Shown here one piece after another: positions 41,961-51,036 of a DNA stretch of 63,325 nt (position 1 is its first letter; each line of letters starts with the position of its first letter). This stretch comes from Streptomyces sp. TRM49041. Lineage in GTDB: Bacteria; Actinomycetota; Actinomycetes; Streptomycetales; Streptomycetaceae. The stretch is from NCBI RefSeq assembly GCF_008271805.1, contig NZ_VSRY01000124.1:1-63325 (forward strand), given 5' to 3'. A program made the translations under genes and the position numbers. The notes beneath the pieces are model-generated. The model saw only the letters and a program-made list of their open reading frames with translations. It was not told the origin of the DNA and ran no database searches.

Positions 41961-43334
41961 TCAGCTCGTGCTCTTGTACGCCTTGGCCGCGTCGGCCTCC
42001 AGCCGTGCCTGGGTCCCCGCGATGTCCTTCGGGTTCTTCAGGAAGTCCTGGAGCGCCTTCCACTCGCCCTTGCCGGGTGTGCCGCCGAACGACTGAGGCA
42101 TCTGGTCCGACATGTCGAAGCGGAAGTCGTCGCCCGCCGCGATCAGCGCCTTCGCGATGTCCCGCTGCACGTCGTTCGGGTACGCGGCCACGTCCAGCGC
42201 CTTGTTGGGCGAGATGAAGCCGCCCTCACCCGCCCAGATCGCCGCCGCGTCCGGGGACGCCAGGAACGTCAGCAGCGCCTGCGCCGCCGGCTTGTCCGTC
42301 AGCGCGACCGCCACGTCCCCGCCCGTCACCACGGGGGCCTCGCCACCCACGGCAGGGAACGGGAACACCTTCGCGTCCGTGCCGAGCTTCGCCTCCGTCT
42401 GGGCGATGTTGATCGACACGAAGTCGCCCTCGAAGACCATCGCGGCCTTCGGCTGGGCGCCGCCGGTGAACGTCTGCGTCACGGACGTCGGGAACTCCGT
42501 CTGGAGCGCCCCGGCCGCGCCGCCCGCGATCAGGTTCGGCTTGCCGAACAACTCGGCGAGGGTGGCGAGGGCCTGGGTGACCGAAGGGTCGGTCCACTTG
42601 ATCTCGTGCTTCGCCAGCTGGTCGTACTTCTCCGGGCCCGCCTGGGACAGATAGACGTTCTCGAACCAGTCCGTGAGCGTCCAGCCGTCCGCGCCGCCGA
42701 TCGACACCGGGGTGACTCCGGACGCGGAGATCGTCTCGGCGGTGGAGAGCAGTTCCTTCCACGTCTTCGGCTCGGATGCGCCCGCGTTGTCGAAGACGGC
42801 GGTGTTGTACCAGATCAGCGACTTGTTGGCGGTCTTGAAGTACACGCCGTACTGCGTGCCGTCCACCGCGCCGAGGTCCTGCCAGCCCTTGGAGTAGTTC
42901 TTCGCCAGCTGCGCCTTCGTCTCGGCGCCCGCCGGTTTCGCCCATGCGCGCTGCACCGCCTGGTGGAGGGCGCCGACCTGCTGGAGCATCGCCACATCGG
43001 GCGGGGAATCGCCGGCGATCTTCGTGCCGATGTAGTTGAGCATCGCGTCCTGCGTCGGGACGTATGAGACCTGCGCGCCGGTGCGCTTCTCGAACTCCTT
43101 CAGGACCTTCGTGAACGCCTCCTGCTCCGGGCCGGTCCACACGGCCACGACCTGGAGCTGCTGACCGTCGAGCTTCGGTAACCGGACCGTCTCCGTCGTG
43201 CCCTTGCCGCTCCCGCCCCCGCTGGAGCCGCCGCCGTCACCGTCGCCGCCGCAGCCGGCCATGGTGAGGGCGAGGGCCCCGATGGCCGCGACGGCGACCG
43301 CGGCCCGGTGTTTGCGCGGAGTTGTACGCATCAC
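41961..43334 (-). CDS. Extracellular solute-binding lipoprotein, family 1 (sugar ABC transporter)
   Basis: 457 residues from GTG 43334 (ATG 43331 is an alternative). The signal peptide ends in the lipobox TMAGC, with lipidated Cys28, followed by a Gly/Ser-rich spacer. The SBP_bac_1/MalE-like fold is recognisable: VVAVWTGPEQEAFTKVLKEFEKRTG, PDVAMLQQVGALHQAVQR, YGVYFKTANKSLIWYNTAVFDNAG, and MVFEGDFVSINI. It captures a sugar or oligosaccharide outside the membrane for the two permeases downstream. The ligand is unknown. The 214-base upstream region should hold the promoter; no operator palindrome stands out. Confidence 0.94.
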   Translation of the reverse strand: MMRTTPRKHRAAVAVAAIGALALTMAGCGGDGDGGGSSGGGSGKGTTETVRLPKLDGQQLQVVAVWTGPEQEAFTKVLKEFEKRTGAQVSYVPTQDAMLNYIGTKIAGDSPPDVAMLQQVGALHQAVQRAWAKPAGAETKAQLAKNYSKGWQDLGAVDGTQYGVYFKTANKSLIWYNTAVFDNAGASEPKTWKELLSTAETISASGVTPVSIGGADGWTLTDWFENVYLSQAGPEKYDQLAKHEIKWTDPSVTQALATLAELFGKPNLIAGGAAGALQTEFPTSVTQTFTGGAQPKAAMVFEGDFVSINIAQTEAKLGTDAKVFPFPAVGGEAPVVTGGDVAVALTDKPAAQALLTFLASPDAAAIWAGEGGFISPNKALDVAAYPNDVQRDIAKALIAAGDDFRFDMSDQMPQSFGGTPGKGEWKALQDFLKNPKDIAGTQARLEADAAKAYKSTS

Positions 43335-43523
43335 TGCCCCGTTTCTCCCGTGTGCGTCGTCCCTGTCGTCCCGTTGCGCTGTCCTTCTCGCTGTCCTTCA
43401 CGCTGTGTCTTCCGGTCTGGTCTACGCCCGGTGCCGGGGGCCCGCAATACCGCCTTCCGCGTCTACTCCTCGATCGTGATGGGCTCGTGACGTGCCGTCA
43501 GCGATGCCGGGCCGCACGGGAAG

Positions 43524-43559
43524 GCCACCTGACGGGCCACCTGACGGGTCACCTGACGG
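43524..43559. repeat. 12-bp tandem repeat spanning the stop codon of the FHA-FtsK gene
   Basis: Three copies of GGCCACCTGACG-type units (43524, 43536, 43548; the third has one T for C). The single base difference creates the TGA stop of the minus-strand gene in the third unit. Confidence 0.85.
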
Positions 43560-46500
43560 GGTCGGAGGTGTCCGGGGCGGCGGTGAGCGGCGGGACCGGT
43601 GCGGCCTGGACCGAGCGCGCGGCCCGGTCCAGGGCGCTGGCCAGCAACGCCAGGTCCGTCGGCCCGTTGCCCAGCTCCCGTACCGGGCGGCGGGTCGGCG
43701 GGTCGCCCATGCGCTCCCACTCCAGCGGTACGACGGTGGGGCGCAGCGTCGCCGTACGCGGGATGCGCCCGGTCACGCGGCCCGCCTGGAACGGGGTCAC
43801 CCGGCCGTCCGGGTGGCACAGCCGGCCCCGGCCGGGCAGCGGGTCGTCCGGACCCGGGGACGCCGGAGCCGCGTCCAGCACCACGCGCAGGCGTGCGCGT
43901 CGGGCCGGCTCCGTGTCGGCCGTACGGTCCGGGCGCGCCGACGCCGCCACCAGGTGGACGCCGAGCCGCTCGCCGTCCCGCGCCACGGCCTCCAGCGCCC
44001 GTACGACCGAACCGGCCGCGGGCCGGCCCGGGCTGCCGAGCGCGGGAGCGACCAGTGCGTCCAGGTCGTCCACCAGAACGACGAGGAGGGGCAGCGGGGG
44101 CGGTGTCGTCCCGCCCTGGCCACGGCCCCCCGGCGCGGCGGGGCGCAGCCGCAGCGTGCCACTGGGCGGGGACTCCACGTCGCCGCCGACGCGCTGCTCG
44201 GGGAACGCCCTGTCGCCGGGGCGCTGGGCGTCGGGCCCGGTGTTCCGCGGTGCGTCGCGCCTCTGGTCCCCCTGGACGCGGGGACCGGTCTCCGGCCGGA
44301 CGCCGGTTCGGGGGTCGGGCAGGAGGCCGGCCCTTTCGTCGGCCGGGGCGTTCCGGCGCGTGGGCGCCTCCGTGAACCCCTCGCGGCCCAGCACCTCGGC
44401 GCGTCGCTTGAGCTCCGCCCCGAGCGCCTGCGCGAAGGCCCGCATCCGCACCGGGTCGGCGGCGACCAGGTGCTCGGTGACGTGCGGCAGGTCGGTGCAC
44501 GGGCCGAGGCCCTCGCCGCGCTCGCCGCCCGCGCCGTCCACCAGCAGCAGGCCCAGCCGGTCGGGGCGGGACGCGGCGGCGAGAGACGCGGCGAGGGAGC
44601 GCAACAGCTCCGTACGTCCGCTGCCCGCCGGGCCCTCGACGAGCAGGTGCGGCCCTTCGCCGGTCAGGTCGACCCGGAGCGGGCCGTGCGGGCCGGTGCC
44701 CAGCACCGCCGTACCGTCCGGGGCCGACGCCCAGCGGGCCATCAGCGACGCGGGCGTGGCCCTGGCCAGCTCCAGCTCGTCGAGCAGGCGGGAGGAGCGG
44801 GGCAGCGCGGCGGCCGTGGCCCGGCCGTGCTGTGCCGGGCCCTCGGCGCGCAGCGGCGCCAGGGACCGGGCGAACCGCTCCGCCCACGCGCCCGACACGG
44901 CGTCCACCGCCGCCACCGTGCCGTGGCCGACCGGGTGGCCGCCCGCCGCCCGCATCACGCGCAGCGCCGTCGCCACGTCGCCGGTCAGCAGACCGACCGC
45001 GCCGCACTCCCGGAACGGCAGCGACTCCGCGCACGCCGCCTCGTACGCCGCCGCGACCGGGAACACCGCCGAGGCGGGCGCCGTCTCGGCCAGGCAGACC
45101 AGGTGGATGCCCGCCGCGGCACCCGCGCCGGCCAGGCGTGCGGTCGTCTCGCGCAGCGCGGACGTCCCCGGATCGCCGTCGACGATCACGACGGTGTACG
45201 GCCCGGTGCTCTGCGGCGCCCCCGTGGCGTACGACTGTTGGAACCGCTCCGCCGCCTCCGCGACCGCGTTGTGGTCGGCGTCCGCCCAGCCCGGGCCGAG
45301 CGGCCCGTCGTCCAGACGCCGTGTCAGCTCGGCGGCCCTGGCGGCGGCCTGGTCTCCGTCGTACGCCAGGAGGAGGCGGCAGTCCTGGCCGTGCGCCGGC
45401 CGTACGTGCGGCAGCCAGCCGAGCCAGGCCCAGTCGCGTCGCCGCTCCTCCAGGGGGCGCGCCCGGTCGGCGCTGATCAGCACGATCTCCAGGTCCGCCG
45501 GGGCGTGCAGCGCGGTGAGCTGCGCCACCACGGAACGGGCCAGCCCGACGAGGCGGGCGCGCGGCCCGGCTATGCCCAGGGACCGTGCCTCGCGCAGCCC
45601 CACCGTGACGGGCACGGCGGCCAGTTCGGCGCGGTCCGTGGTGCCGAGCCGGACCACCAGCGACTCGGGGTGCCCGGGGGCCCGCTCCCAGAGGCGTGGG
45701 CCGGGACCCAGGGCGGTCAGCAGTACGGCGGCGGGGTCGGGCCACGCCTCGGCGCCCGGTCCGCGGAGGGCGGCCGGCGCGGACGTGGCGGGCGTCCGGG
45801 CGGCGGAGCCCCTGTGGTCGGCACCGTCGGCCCGGCCACCTGCCAGGCGGCGCGCCCATGCCCCTATGCCCCGCCGCCTCGGCGCCTCGGCAGGCACGGG
45901 CGTCCCGCGCGCGGGTGTGCCCTGCGGCCCGCCGGGCGCCGCCGTCCGACTGTGCGTCACCCCGCCGTCAGCCACCCCGTGCGCGCGCGCATGCCCGCCA
46001 CCGGAACTCCCGCCCGCGCCCTGACCCGTGCTCGAGTACCCCGCACGAGCCTGGCCGTCGTACGACCGCCGAGCCCTCGGCGCCACGGCACCACCCGCAC
46101 CCGCATCCCCCGGGCCGCCGGGCCCCGGGTCGGCACCTCCCGGGGCCACGCCCCTGAACTCCGCACCGCCCACCAGGTCACCGCCCACCGGGTCACCGCC
46201 CGGGGCACCCGCCCCGGAACCGGCCCCGCCCATGGGCACCGCACCCCCGGAACCGGCACCGCCCGTCGGGCAGCCGTCACTGGTCCCCGCCCGCGCCAAG
46301 GCACCGCCCTGCGGCGCCCCGCCCGGGCCCACGACACTCGCACCGGTACCGCCCGGCGCCCCCGGCCCCGCGACCTCCCCGCCCAGCCCAGTACCGCTCC
46401 CGGAGCCCGCCCGGCCACCACCGCTCACCGCACCGGGCTCGGTCACCCCACCAGCGCTCCCCGCGCGGGGAGCGCCGTCACCCGAGCCGCTCACCACACC

Positions 46501-47424
46501 TGCCTCGGCCGCCCCGGCAACGCCGCTCACCGCACCCGCCCGGGGACTCGCAGCCCCGAGCCGCGCCACGCGCACATACCCCTCGCCGTCCGGTGTCGTG
46601 GCGAGGGGCGCACCGTACGGATCCCCGTACACACCCCCGTACACGCTCCCCGTACTCTCCGGCGCCCCGCTCGGCCCCCGCGCGCCGCCCGGCGCACCAC
46701 CCCCGCCGCCCACTGCACCCGCACCACCACCCCGCGCACCGTCAACCACGCCCGCATCCAAGCCCTGGGTACCCGCGCCCCCGGCGACCGCGACCCCACC
46801 CCCGCCGGCCGCACCCCCGCCTGCCGTGCCCCCGCCCCCGAGCACCAGCCGCAACACCGACTCACCCACCCGCAGCAACGCCCCCGGCTTCAGTCGCACC
46901 GCGCGGGTGCCGACCCGCTTCCCGTCCAGGGTCGTGCCGTTCGTCGAGTCGAGGTCGGCGACCGTCACGCGGCCGTCGTCGCCGACCGTGACCACGCAGT
47001 GGAGCCGCGACACGTCGGGGTCGTCCAGCGGGACGTCCGCGTCGGCGGAGCGCCCGATGCGGACGTGCCCGGCGTCCAGCAGATGGACGCCGCCCGCGTC
47101 GGGCCCGGCCACCACGTGCAGCCGCGCCGCCGCGCCGTCCGGCGCCACCGCCTCCTCCGCGGGCGACTGGAGCGCCAGCACGGCGCCGTCCACGAGTGGC
47201 GGGTCGCCCAGGGCACAGCGCTGGGGGTCCAGGCGCTCGGGCCCGGCGTAGAGCACGACGGGCCCCGTGCCCGCCGCGCCGTCCGGTCCGGCCACCGCGG
47301 CGGCGAGGCCGGAGGCCACGGCGGCCAGGGCGGTGCCCGCGGGGGCGGTGACGAGCACGTCGCAGGCGCGCCGCGCGGTCTGCCCGCCGGGCGGCGCCGC
47401 GAGGACGGTCAGCCGGATCTGCAT
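43549..47424 (-). CDS. FHA domain plus FtsK/SpoIIIE-like ATPase protein
   Basis: 1,291 residues from ATG 47424 (MQIRLTVLAAPPGGQ). An N-terminal ubiquitin-like region is followed by an FHA domain (VRIGRSADADVPLDDPDVSRLHC, then DLDSTNGT, about 120-200) that reads phospho-Thr. A Gly/Ala-rich linker (about 215-545) has no predicted structure. The C-terminal half has one recognisable FtsK/SpoIIIE-like ATPase domain around GPAGSGRTELL, where the P-loop Lys is Arg (Arg937), and Walker B-like LLVVLVDDLDAL. No membrane segment is evident. It is divergent from two Ser/Thr kinases that could supply the FHA ligand. EccC-like secretion or DNA translocation are both possible; neither is shown. Confidence 0.85.
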   Translation of the reverse strand: MQIRLTVLAAPPGGQTARRACDVLVTAPAGTALAAVASGLAAAVAGPDGAAGTGPVVLYAGPERLDPQRCALGDPPLVDGAVLALQSPAEEAVAPDGAAARLHVVAGPDAGGVHLLDAGHVRIGRSADADVPLDDPDVSRLHCVVTVGDDGRVTVADLDSTNGTTLDGKRVGTRAVRLKPGALLRVGESVLRLVLGGGGTAGGGAAGGGGVAVAGGAGTQGLDAGVVDGARGGGAGAVGGGGGAPGGARGPSGAPESTGSVYGGVYGDPYGAPLATTPDGEGYVRVARLGAASPRAGAVSGVAGAAEAGVVSGSGDGAPRAGSAGGVTEPGAVSGGGRAGSGSGTGLGGEVAGPGAPGGTGASVVGPGGAPQGGALARAGTSDGCPTGGAGSGGAVPMGGAGSGAGAPGGDPVGGDLVGGAEFRGVAPGGADPGPGGPGDAGAGGAVAPRARRSYDGQARAGYSSTGQGAGGSSGGGHARAHGVADGGVTHSRTAAPGGPQGTPARGTPVPAEAPRRRGIGAWARRLAGGRADGADHRGSAARTPATSAPAALRGPGAEAWPDPAAVLLTALGPGPRLWERAPGHPESLVVRLGTTDRAELAAVPVTVGLREARSLGIAGPRARLVGLARSVVAQLTALHAPADLEIVLISADRARPLEERRRDWAWLGWLPHVRPAHGQDCRLLLAYDGDQAAARAAELTRRLDDGPLGPGWADADHNAVAEAAERFQQSYATGAPQSTGPYTVVIVDGDPGTSALRETTARLAGAGAAAGIHLVCLAETAPASAVFPVAAAYEAACAESLPFRECGAVGLLTGDVATALRVMRAAGGHPVGHGTVAAVDAVSGAWAERFARSLAPLRAEGPAQHGRATAAALPRSSRLLDELELARATPASLMARWASAPDGTAVLGTGPHGPLRVDLTGEGPHLLVEGPAGSGRTELLRSLAASLAAASRPDRLGLLLVDGAGGERGEGLGPCTDLPHVTEHLVAADPVRMRAFAQALGAELKRRAEVLGREGFTEAPTRRNAPADERAGLLPDPRTGVRPETGPRVQGDQRRDAPRNTGPDAQRPGDRAFPEQRVGGDVESPPSGTLRLRPAAPGGRGQGGTTPPPLPLLVVLVDDLDALVAPALGSPGRPAAGSVVRALEAVARDGERLGVHLVAASARPDRTADTEPARRARLRVVLDAAPASPGPDDPLPGRGRLCHPDGRVTPFQAGRVTGRIPRTATLRPTVVPLEWERMGDPPTRRPVRELGNGPTDLALLASALDRAARSVQAAPVPPLTAAPDTSDPVR

Positions 47425-47868
47425 CGCCGTCAGCGGTCCCTTCTGCGCGACGCGCCCGCAGCAGGGGGACAGGGCCCTCGAACTCCCCCCACCCGCGCGC
47501 GGACACGTCGTCCGGTACAGGTCGGCACGGCCCGCGGAACTCCCGGCCCCACGATGCGCCGTGCAGGATGCATCCTCCCATCCGCCACCGACACAACGCC
47601 CGCGACCCGGCACTAAATGATCTTGAATGCTCGCGACTGATCGGCGAAACGCCTGCTTGCGCCCATCTTGGGATCATGTGTATGTCAGGCAACCGGGCGC
47701 GCCGGTCATACGTCTTCCCTCCCACGAAACCCGTTCCGGAGCCGTTCCGGGGCTGCTCCCGAGCCGTTCCGGGCCGGATGACGGAAACGTTCGAAGGAAA
47801 TTCGAAGAAAGCGGAACGGCATTAGAGTGGGTCGAACGCAAGCTTCGGACCACGATCGCAGGGAGCGC
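47425..47868. promoter_or_regulatory. Divergent intergenic region between FHA-FtsK gene and pkaA
   Basis: 444 bases without a gene. On the pkaA side, TTCGAA (47801-47806) and TAGAGT (47823-47828) with a 16-base spacer form a reasonable promoter; a second TTCGAA lies 11 bases upstream at 47790-47795. A 13-base direct repeat, GAGCCGTTCCGGG, occurs at 47739-47751 and 47761-47773. Nothing clear is seen on the FHA-FtsK side. Confidence 0.5.
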
Positions 47869-49596
47869 ATGACCGTGCGGCCAGTCGGCAGCAAGTACCT
47901 GCTCGAGCAGCCGCTCGGACGCGGCGCCACGGGTACCGTCTGGCGTGCCCGCCAGAGGGAGACGGCGGGCGCCGAGGCGGCCGTGCCCGGCCAGCCGGGC
48001 GAGACCGTCGCGATCAAGGTCCTCAAGGAGGAACTCGCCAACGACGCGGACGTCGTGATGCGCTTCCTGCGGGAGCGCTCCGTCCTTCTCCGTCTCACTC
48101 ACCCGAACATCGTCCGCACCCGTGACCTCGTGGTCGAGGGCGACCTCCTGGCCCTCGTCATGGACCTCGTCGACGGCCCCGACCTGCACCGCTACATCCG
48201 CGAGAACGGTCCGCTCACCCCCGTCGCCGCGGCCCTCCTCACCGCGCAGATCGCCGACGCGCTCGCCGCCAGCCACGCGGACGGCGTCGTGCACCGCGAC
48301 CTGAAGCCGGCGAACGTCCTGCTCGCCGAGCGGGACGGCCAGATGCACCCGATGCTCACCGACTTCGGCATCGCACGCCTCGCCGACTCCCCGGGCCTGA
48401 CCCGCACGCACGAGTTCGTCGGCACGCCCGCGTACGTCGCGCCCGAGTCCGCCGAGGGCCGCCCGCAGACCTCCGCCGTGGACATCTACGGCGCGGGCAT
48501 CCTGCTGTACGAGCTGGTCACCGGCCGTCCCCCGTTCGCCGGCGGCACGGCCCTGGAGGTCCTCCACCGGCACCTCAACGAGGACCCGCGGCGGCCGTCC
48601 ACCGTGCCGGGACCGCTGTGGACGGTCATAGAGCGCTGCCTCAGCAAGAACCCGGACCACCGCCCCAGCGCCGAGAACCTCGCCCGCGGTCTGCGTACGG
48701 TCGCCGCCGGCATCGGCGTGCACGCGACCGTCGCCCAGATCGAGGCTGCCGAGGGCGTCGGCGCGCTCCTCGCGCCCGACCCGGCGCCCGCGCCCGTGCC
48801 GGAGGTCCCCGGCGCGTCCGACGCGACCCAGGTCCTGCCGAACAGCGGCCAGGGCGTCGGCGCGCCCCAGTACGACCCGGGCGCCGCGACCGGTGTCATG
48901 CCGTCGGCCGGCCAGGGTGCCGGCGGCCCGGGCGGCGCACCCGACCCGACCTCGGTCATGCCCCCCGTACCGCAGCCGGAGGAGCCGCACCCGTGGCAGA
49001 CCCAGCTGCGCGCCGCGCGCGACCGCAACGAGCAGACACAGGTCCAGTACCTGGACCCCAGCGAGGACCCGCTGCGCCGCCGCCCCCAGCGCCGGCCCCA
49101 GCAGTCGCCCCAGCCCCAGCAGCCGCCGCCGTACCGGCCGCAGCACCAGCAGTACGGCCAGCAGGCCCAGCCGCAGCAGTACGCCCCGCAGCCCCAGCCG
49201 CAGCAGTACGCCCCGCAGCCCCCGCAACCCCAGCCGCAGCCGCAGCCGCGCCAGCAGCACGCGCCCGCTCCGCAGCCGCCCCGCCAGCAGTACACACCCC
49301 AGCCTCAGCAGCCTCAGCAGCCGCAGGCCCCGCAGCCGCCCGCGCCCCGCGCACCCCGGCAGCGCAGCGCCAACCCGATGCGTATCCCGGGCCTCGGCTG
49401 CCTCAAGGGCTGCCTGTTCACGATCATGCTGTTCGTCGTGGCGGGCTGGCTCATCTGGGAGCTGACCCCTCTTCAGGACTGGATCGCCGAGGGCAAGAGC
49501 TACTGGCAGGCCATGGGCGACGCCTTCTCGTCCGTCAGCGACTGGATCTCCGGACTCAGCGGCGAGTCGGGCGGCGGCGACACCCCCGCCCAGTGA
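47869..49596 (+). CDS. pkaA: Ser/Thr protein kinase, PkaA type
   Basis: 575 residues from ATG 47869; GTG 47875 is better spaced from GGGAG and may be the true start. The kinase domain spans about 10-270: Gly loop LGRGATGTVW, Lys50 in VAIK, HRDLKPANV with Asp144, DFG at 165-167, and APE in VGTPAYVAPES. A long Gln/Pro-rich linker (about 380-505) with repeated PQQYAPQP units follows, then one membrane segment (CLFTIMLFVVAGWLIWEL) and a short outer tail. Paired with a second kinase 120 bases downstream, as for PkaA/PkaB of Streptomyces coelicolor. Confidence 0.93.
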   Translation: MTVRPVGSKYLLEQPLGRGATGTVWRARQRETAGAEAAVPGQPGETVAIKVLKEELANDADVVMRFLRERSVLLRLTHPNIVRTRDLVVEGDLLALVMDLVDGPDLHRYIRENGPLTPVAAALLTAQIADALAASHADGVVHRDLKPANVLLAERDGQMHPMLTDFGIARLADSPGLTRTHEFVGTPAYVAPESAEGRPQTSAVDIYGAGILLYELVTGRPPFAGGTALEVLHRHLNEDPRRPSTVPGPLWTVIERCLSKNPDHRPSAENLARGLRTVAAGIGVHATVAQIEAAEGVGALLAPDPAPAPVPEVPGASDATQVLPNSGQGVGAPQYDPGAATGVMPSAGQGAGGPGGAPDPTSVMPPVPQPEEPHPWQTQLRAARDRNEQTQVQYLDPSEDPLRRRPQRRPQQSPQPQQPPPYRPQHQQYGQQAQPQQYAPQPQPQQYAPQPPQPQPQPQPRQQHAPAPQPPRQQYTPQPQQPQQPQAPQPPAPRAPRQRSANPMRIPGLGCLKGCLFTIMLFVVAGWLIWELTPLQDWIAEGKSYWQAMGDAFSSVSDWISGLSGESGGGDTPAQ

Positions 49597-49716
49597 CGCC
49601 CGGCGACAACTCTGCCGATTTATCGACTTCTCAGGGGCGATTTCCGCTCCGGCGTGAATACCGGTGCCCGCACCCGCGTAACTTGGTCGGGAACGCCAGC
49701 CGCTGAGGGAGCAGTC

Positions 49717-50958
49717 TTGGCACGGAAAATCGGCAGCCGGTACACGGCTCACCAGATCCTCGGGCGGGGCAGCGCCGGCACGGTCTGGCTCGGCGAAGGT
49801 CCCGAGGGTCCTGTCGCCATCAAGCTGCTGCGCGAGGACCTGGCCTCCGACCAGGATCTCGTCGGACGCTTCGTCCAGGAGCGCACCGCGCTGCTCGGGC
49901 TCGAGCACCCGCGCGTGGTGGTCGTACGCGACCTGGTCGTGGACGGCGACGACCTGGCCCTGGTCATGGACCTGGTGCGCGGTACCGATCTGCGCAGCCG
50001 GCTCGACCGGGAGCGCAGGCTCACCCCGGCCGCCGCCGTCGCGATCACCGCGGACGTCGCCGAGGGCCTGGCCGCCGCGCACGCCGCGGGGGTCGTCCAC
50101 CGGGACGTCAAACCGGAGAACATCCTGCTCGACATGGAGGGCCCCCTCGGGCCGGGCGGCGCCCACCCGGCCCTGCTCACCGACTTCGGCGTGGCCAAAC
50201 TGATCGACACCCCGCGCCGTACCCGTACGAACCGGATCATCGGCACGCCCGACTACCTGGCTCCCGAGATCGTCGAGGGCCTGCCGCCGCGCGCGGCCGT
50301 CGACATCTACGCGCTCGCGACCGTTCTGTACGAACTGCTGGCGGGCTTCACACCGTTCGGCGGCGGCCACCCGGGCGCCGTGCTGCGCCGCCACGTCACC
50401 GAGACGGTGGTCCCGCTCCCCGGCATCCCGGACGAGCTGTGGCAGCTGATCGTCCAGTGCCTGGCCAAGGCCCCCGCGTCCCGGCTGCGCGCCTCCGAGC
50501 TCGCGGCGCGCCTCCACGACCTGGCGCCGCTCGTCGCGGACATGCCGCCGCTGGACGTGGACGAGCCCGGCTCGGAACCGACCTCGGAGCCCTACGAGGA
50601 CGACCCGTACCCGACCTTGCCGAACGCCCCCCGCCGGTCCGCCGTCCCGCTGGTCCCCGGCTCGTCCACCGACTCCAGCAGGGACACCCACACCTCCATG
50701 CGCGTGCCCGGCCCCGACGAGCTCTCCGGCGGCCCCCTGGGCACCGCGCGCGCTCCCCGCGCCGCCGGGCAGCGCCGCCCGGGGTCGGCCCGTAACAAGA
50801 CCTCCGCCGTGCGGCGGCGCCGCCTCGTCATCTCGGTGGCGGGGGCGGCACTGGCGGCGGCGGTCGGGGTGGGCGGCTGGTTCGCCGCCGGCTCCGACAG
50901 CCCGGAGCCCGCCGCGCCGGACTCCCAGCGCTCGGCCCCGGGCACCCCGCCCCGCTGA
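49717..50958 (+). CDS. pkaB: Ser/Thr protein kinase, PkaB type
   Basis: 413 residues from a TTG at 49717, chosen because GAGGGAG lies five bases upstream and the N-terminus ARKIGSRYTAHQILGRG then aligns with kinase starts. The kinase domain has Lys36 (VAIK), HRDVKPEN with Asp130, DFG at 156-158 and IGTPDYLAPE in the activation segment. A Pro/Ser-rich linker leads to one membrane segment close to the C-terminus (LVISVAGAALAAAVGVGGWFAAG), leaving about 25 residues outside. Second of a tandem kinase pair; the FHA protein encoded divergently is a plausible substrate or reader. Confidence 0.92.
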   Translation: MARKIGSRYTAHQILGRGSAGTVWLGEGPEGPVAIKLLREDLASDQDLVGRFVQERTALLGLEHPRVVVVRDLVVDGDDLALVMDLVRGTDLRSRLDRERRLTPAAAVAITADVAEGLAAAHAAGVVHRDVKPENILLDMEGPLGPGGAHPALLTDFGVAKLIDTPRRTRTNRIIGTPDYLAPEIVEGLPPRAAVDIYALATVLYELLAGFTPFGGGHPGAVLRRHVTETVVPLPGIPDELWQLIVQCLAKAPASRLRASELAARLHDLAPLVADMPPLDVDEPGSEPTSEPYEDDPYPTLPNAPRRSAVPLVPGSSTDSSRDTHTSMRVPGPDELSGGPLGTARAPRAAGQRRPGSARNKTSAVRRRRLVISVAGAALAAAVGVGGWFAAGSDSPEPAAPDSQRSAPGTPPR

Positions 50959-50964
50959 CCCCCG

Positions 50965-50986
50965 TCCCGGCCGGCGACGGCCGGGA
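50965..50986 (+). terminator. Hairpin after pkaB
   Basis: A 9-bp perfect stem (TCCCGGCCG, 50965-50973, with 50978-50986) around GCGA, six bases after the pkaB stop. prfB starts 50 bases later. Confidence 0.65.
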
Positions 50987-51036
50987 TACCGCCCTCGGGG
51001 GGAGGGGGTGTCGCGGGCAGCCGTTACGCTGGACCC

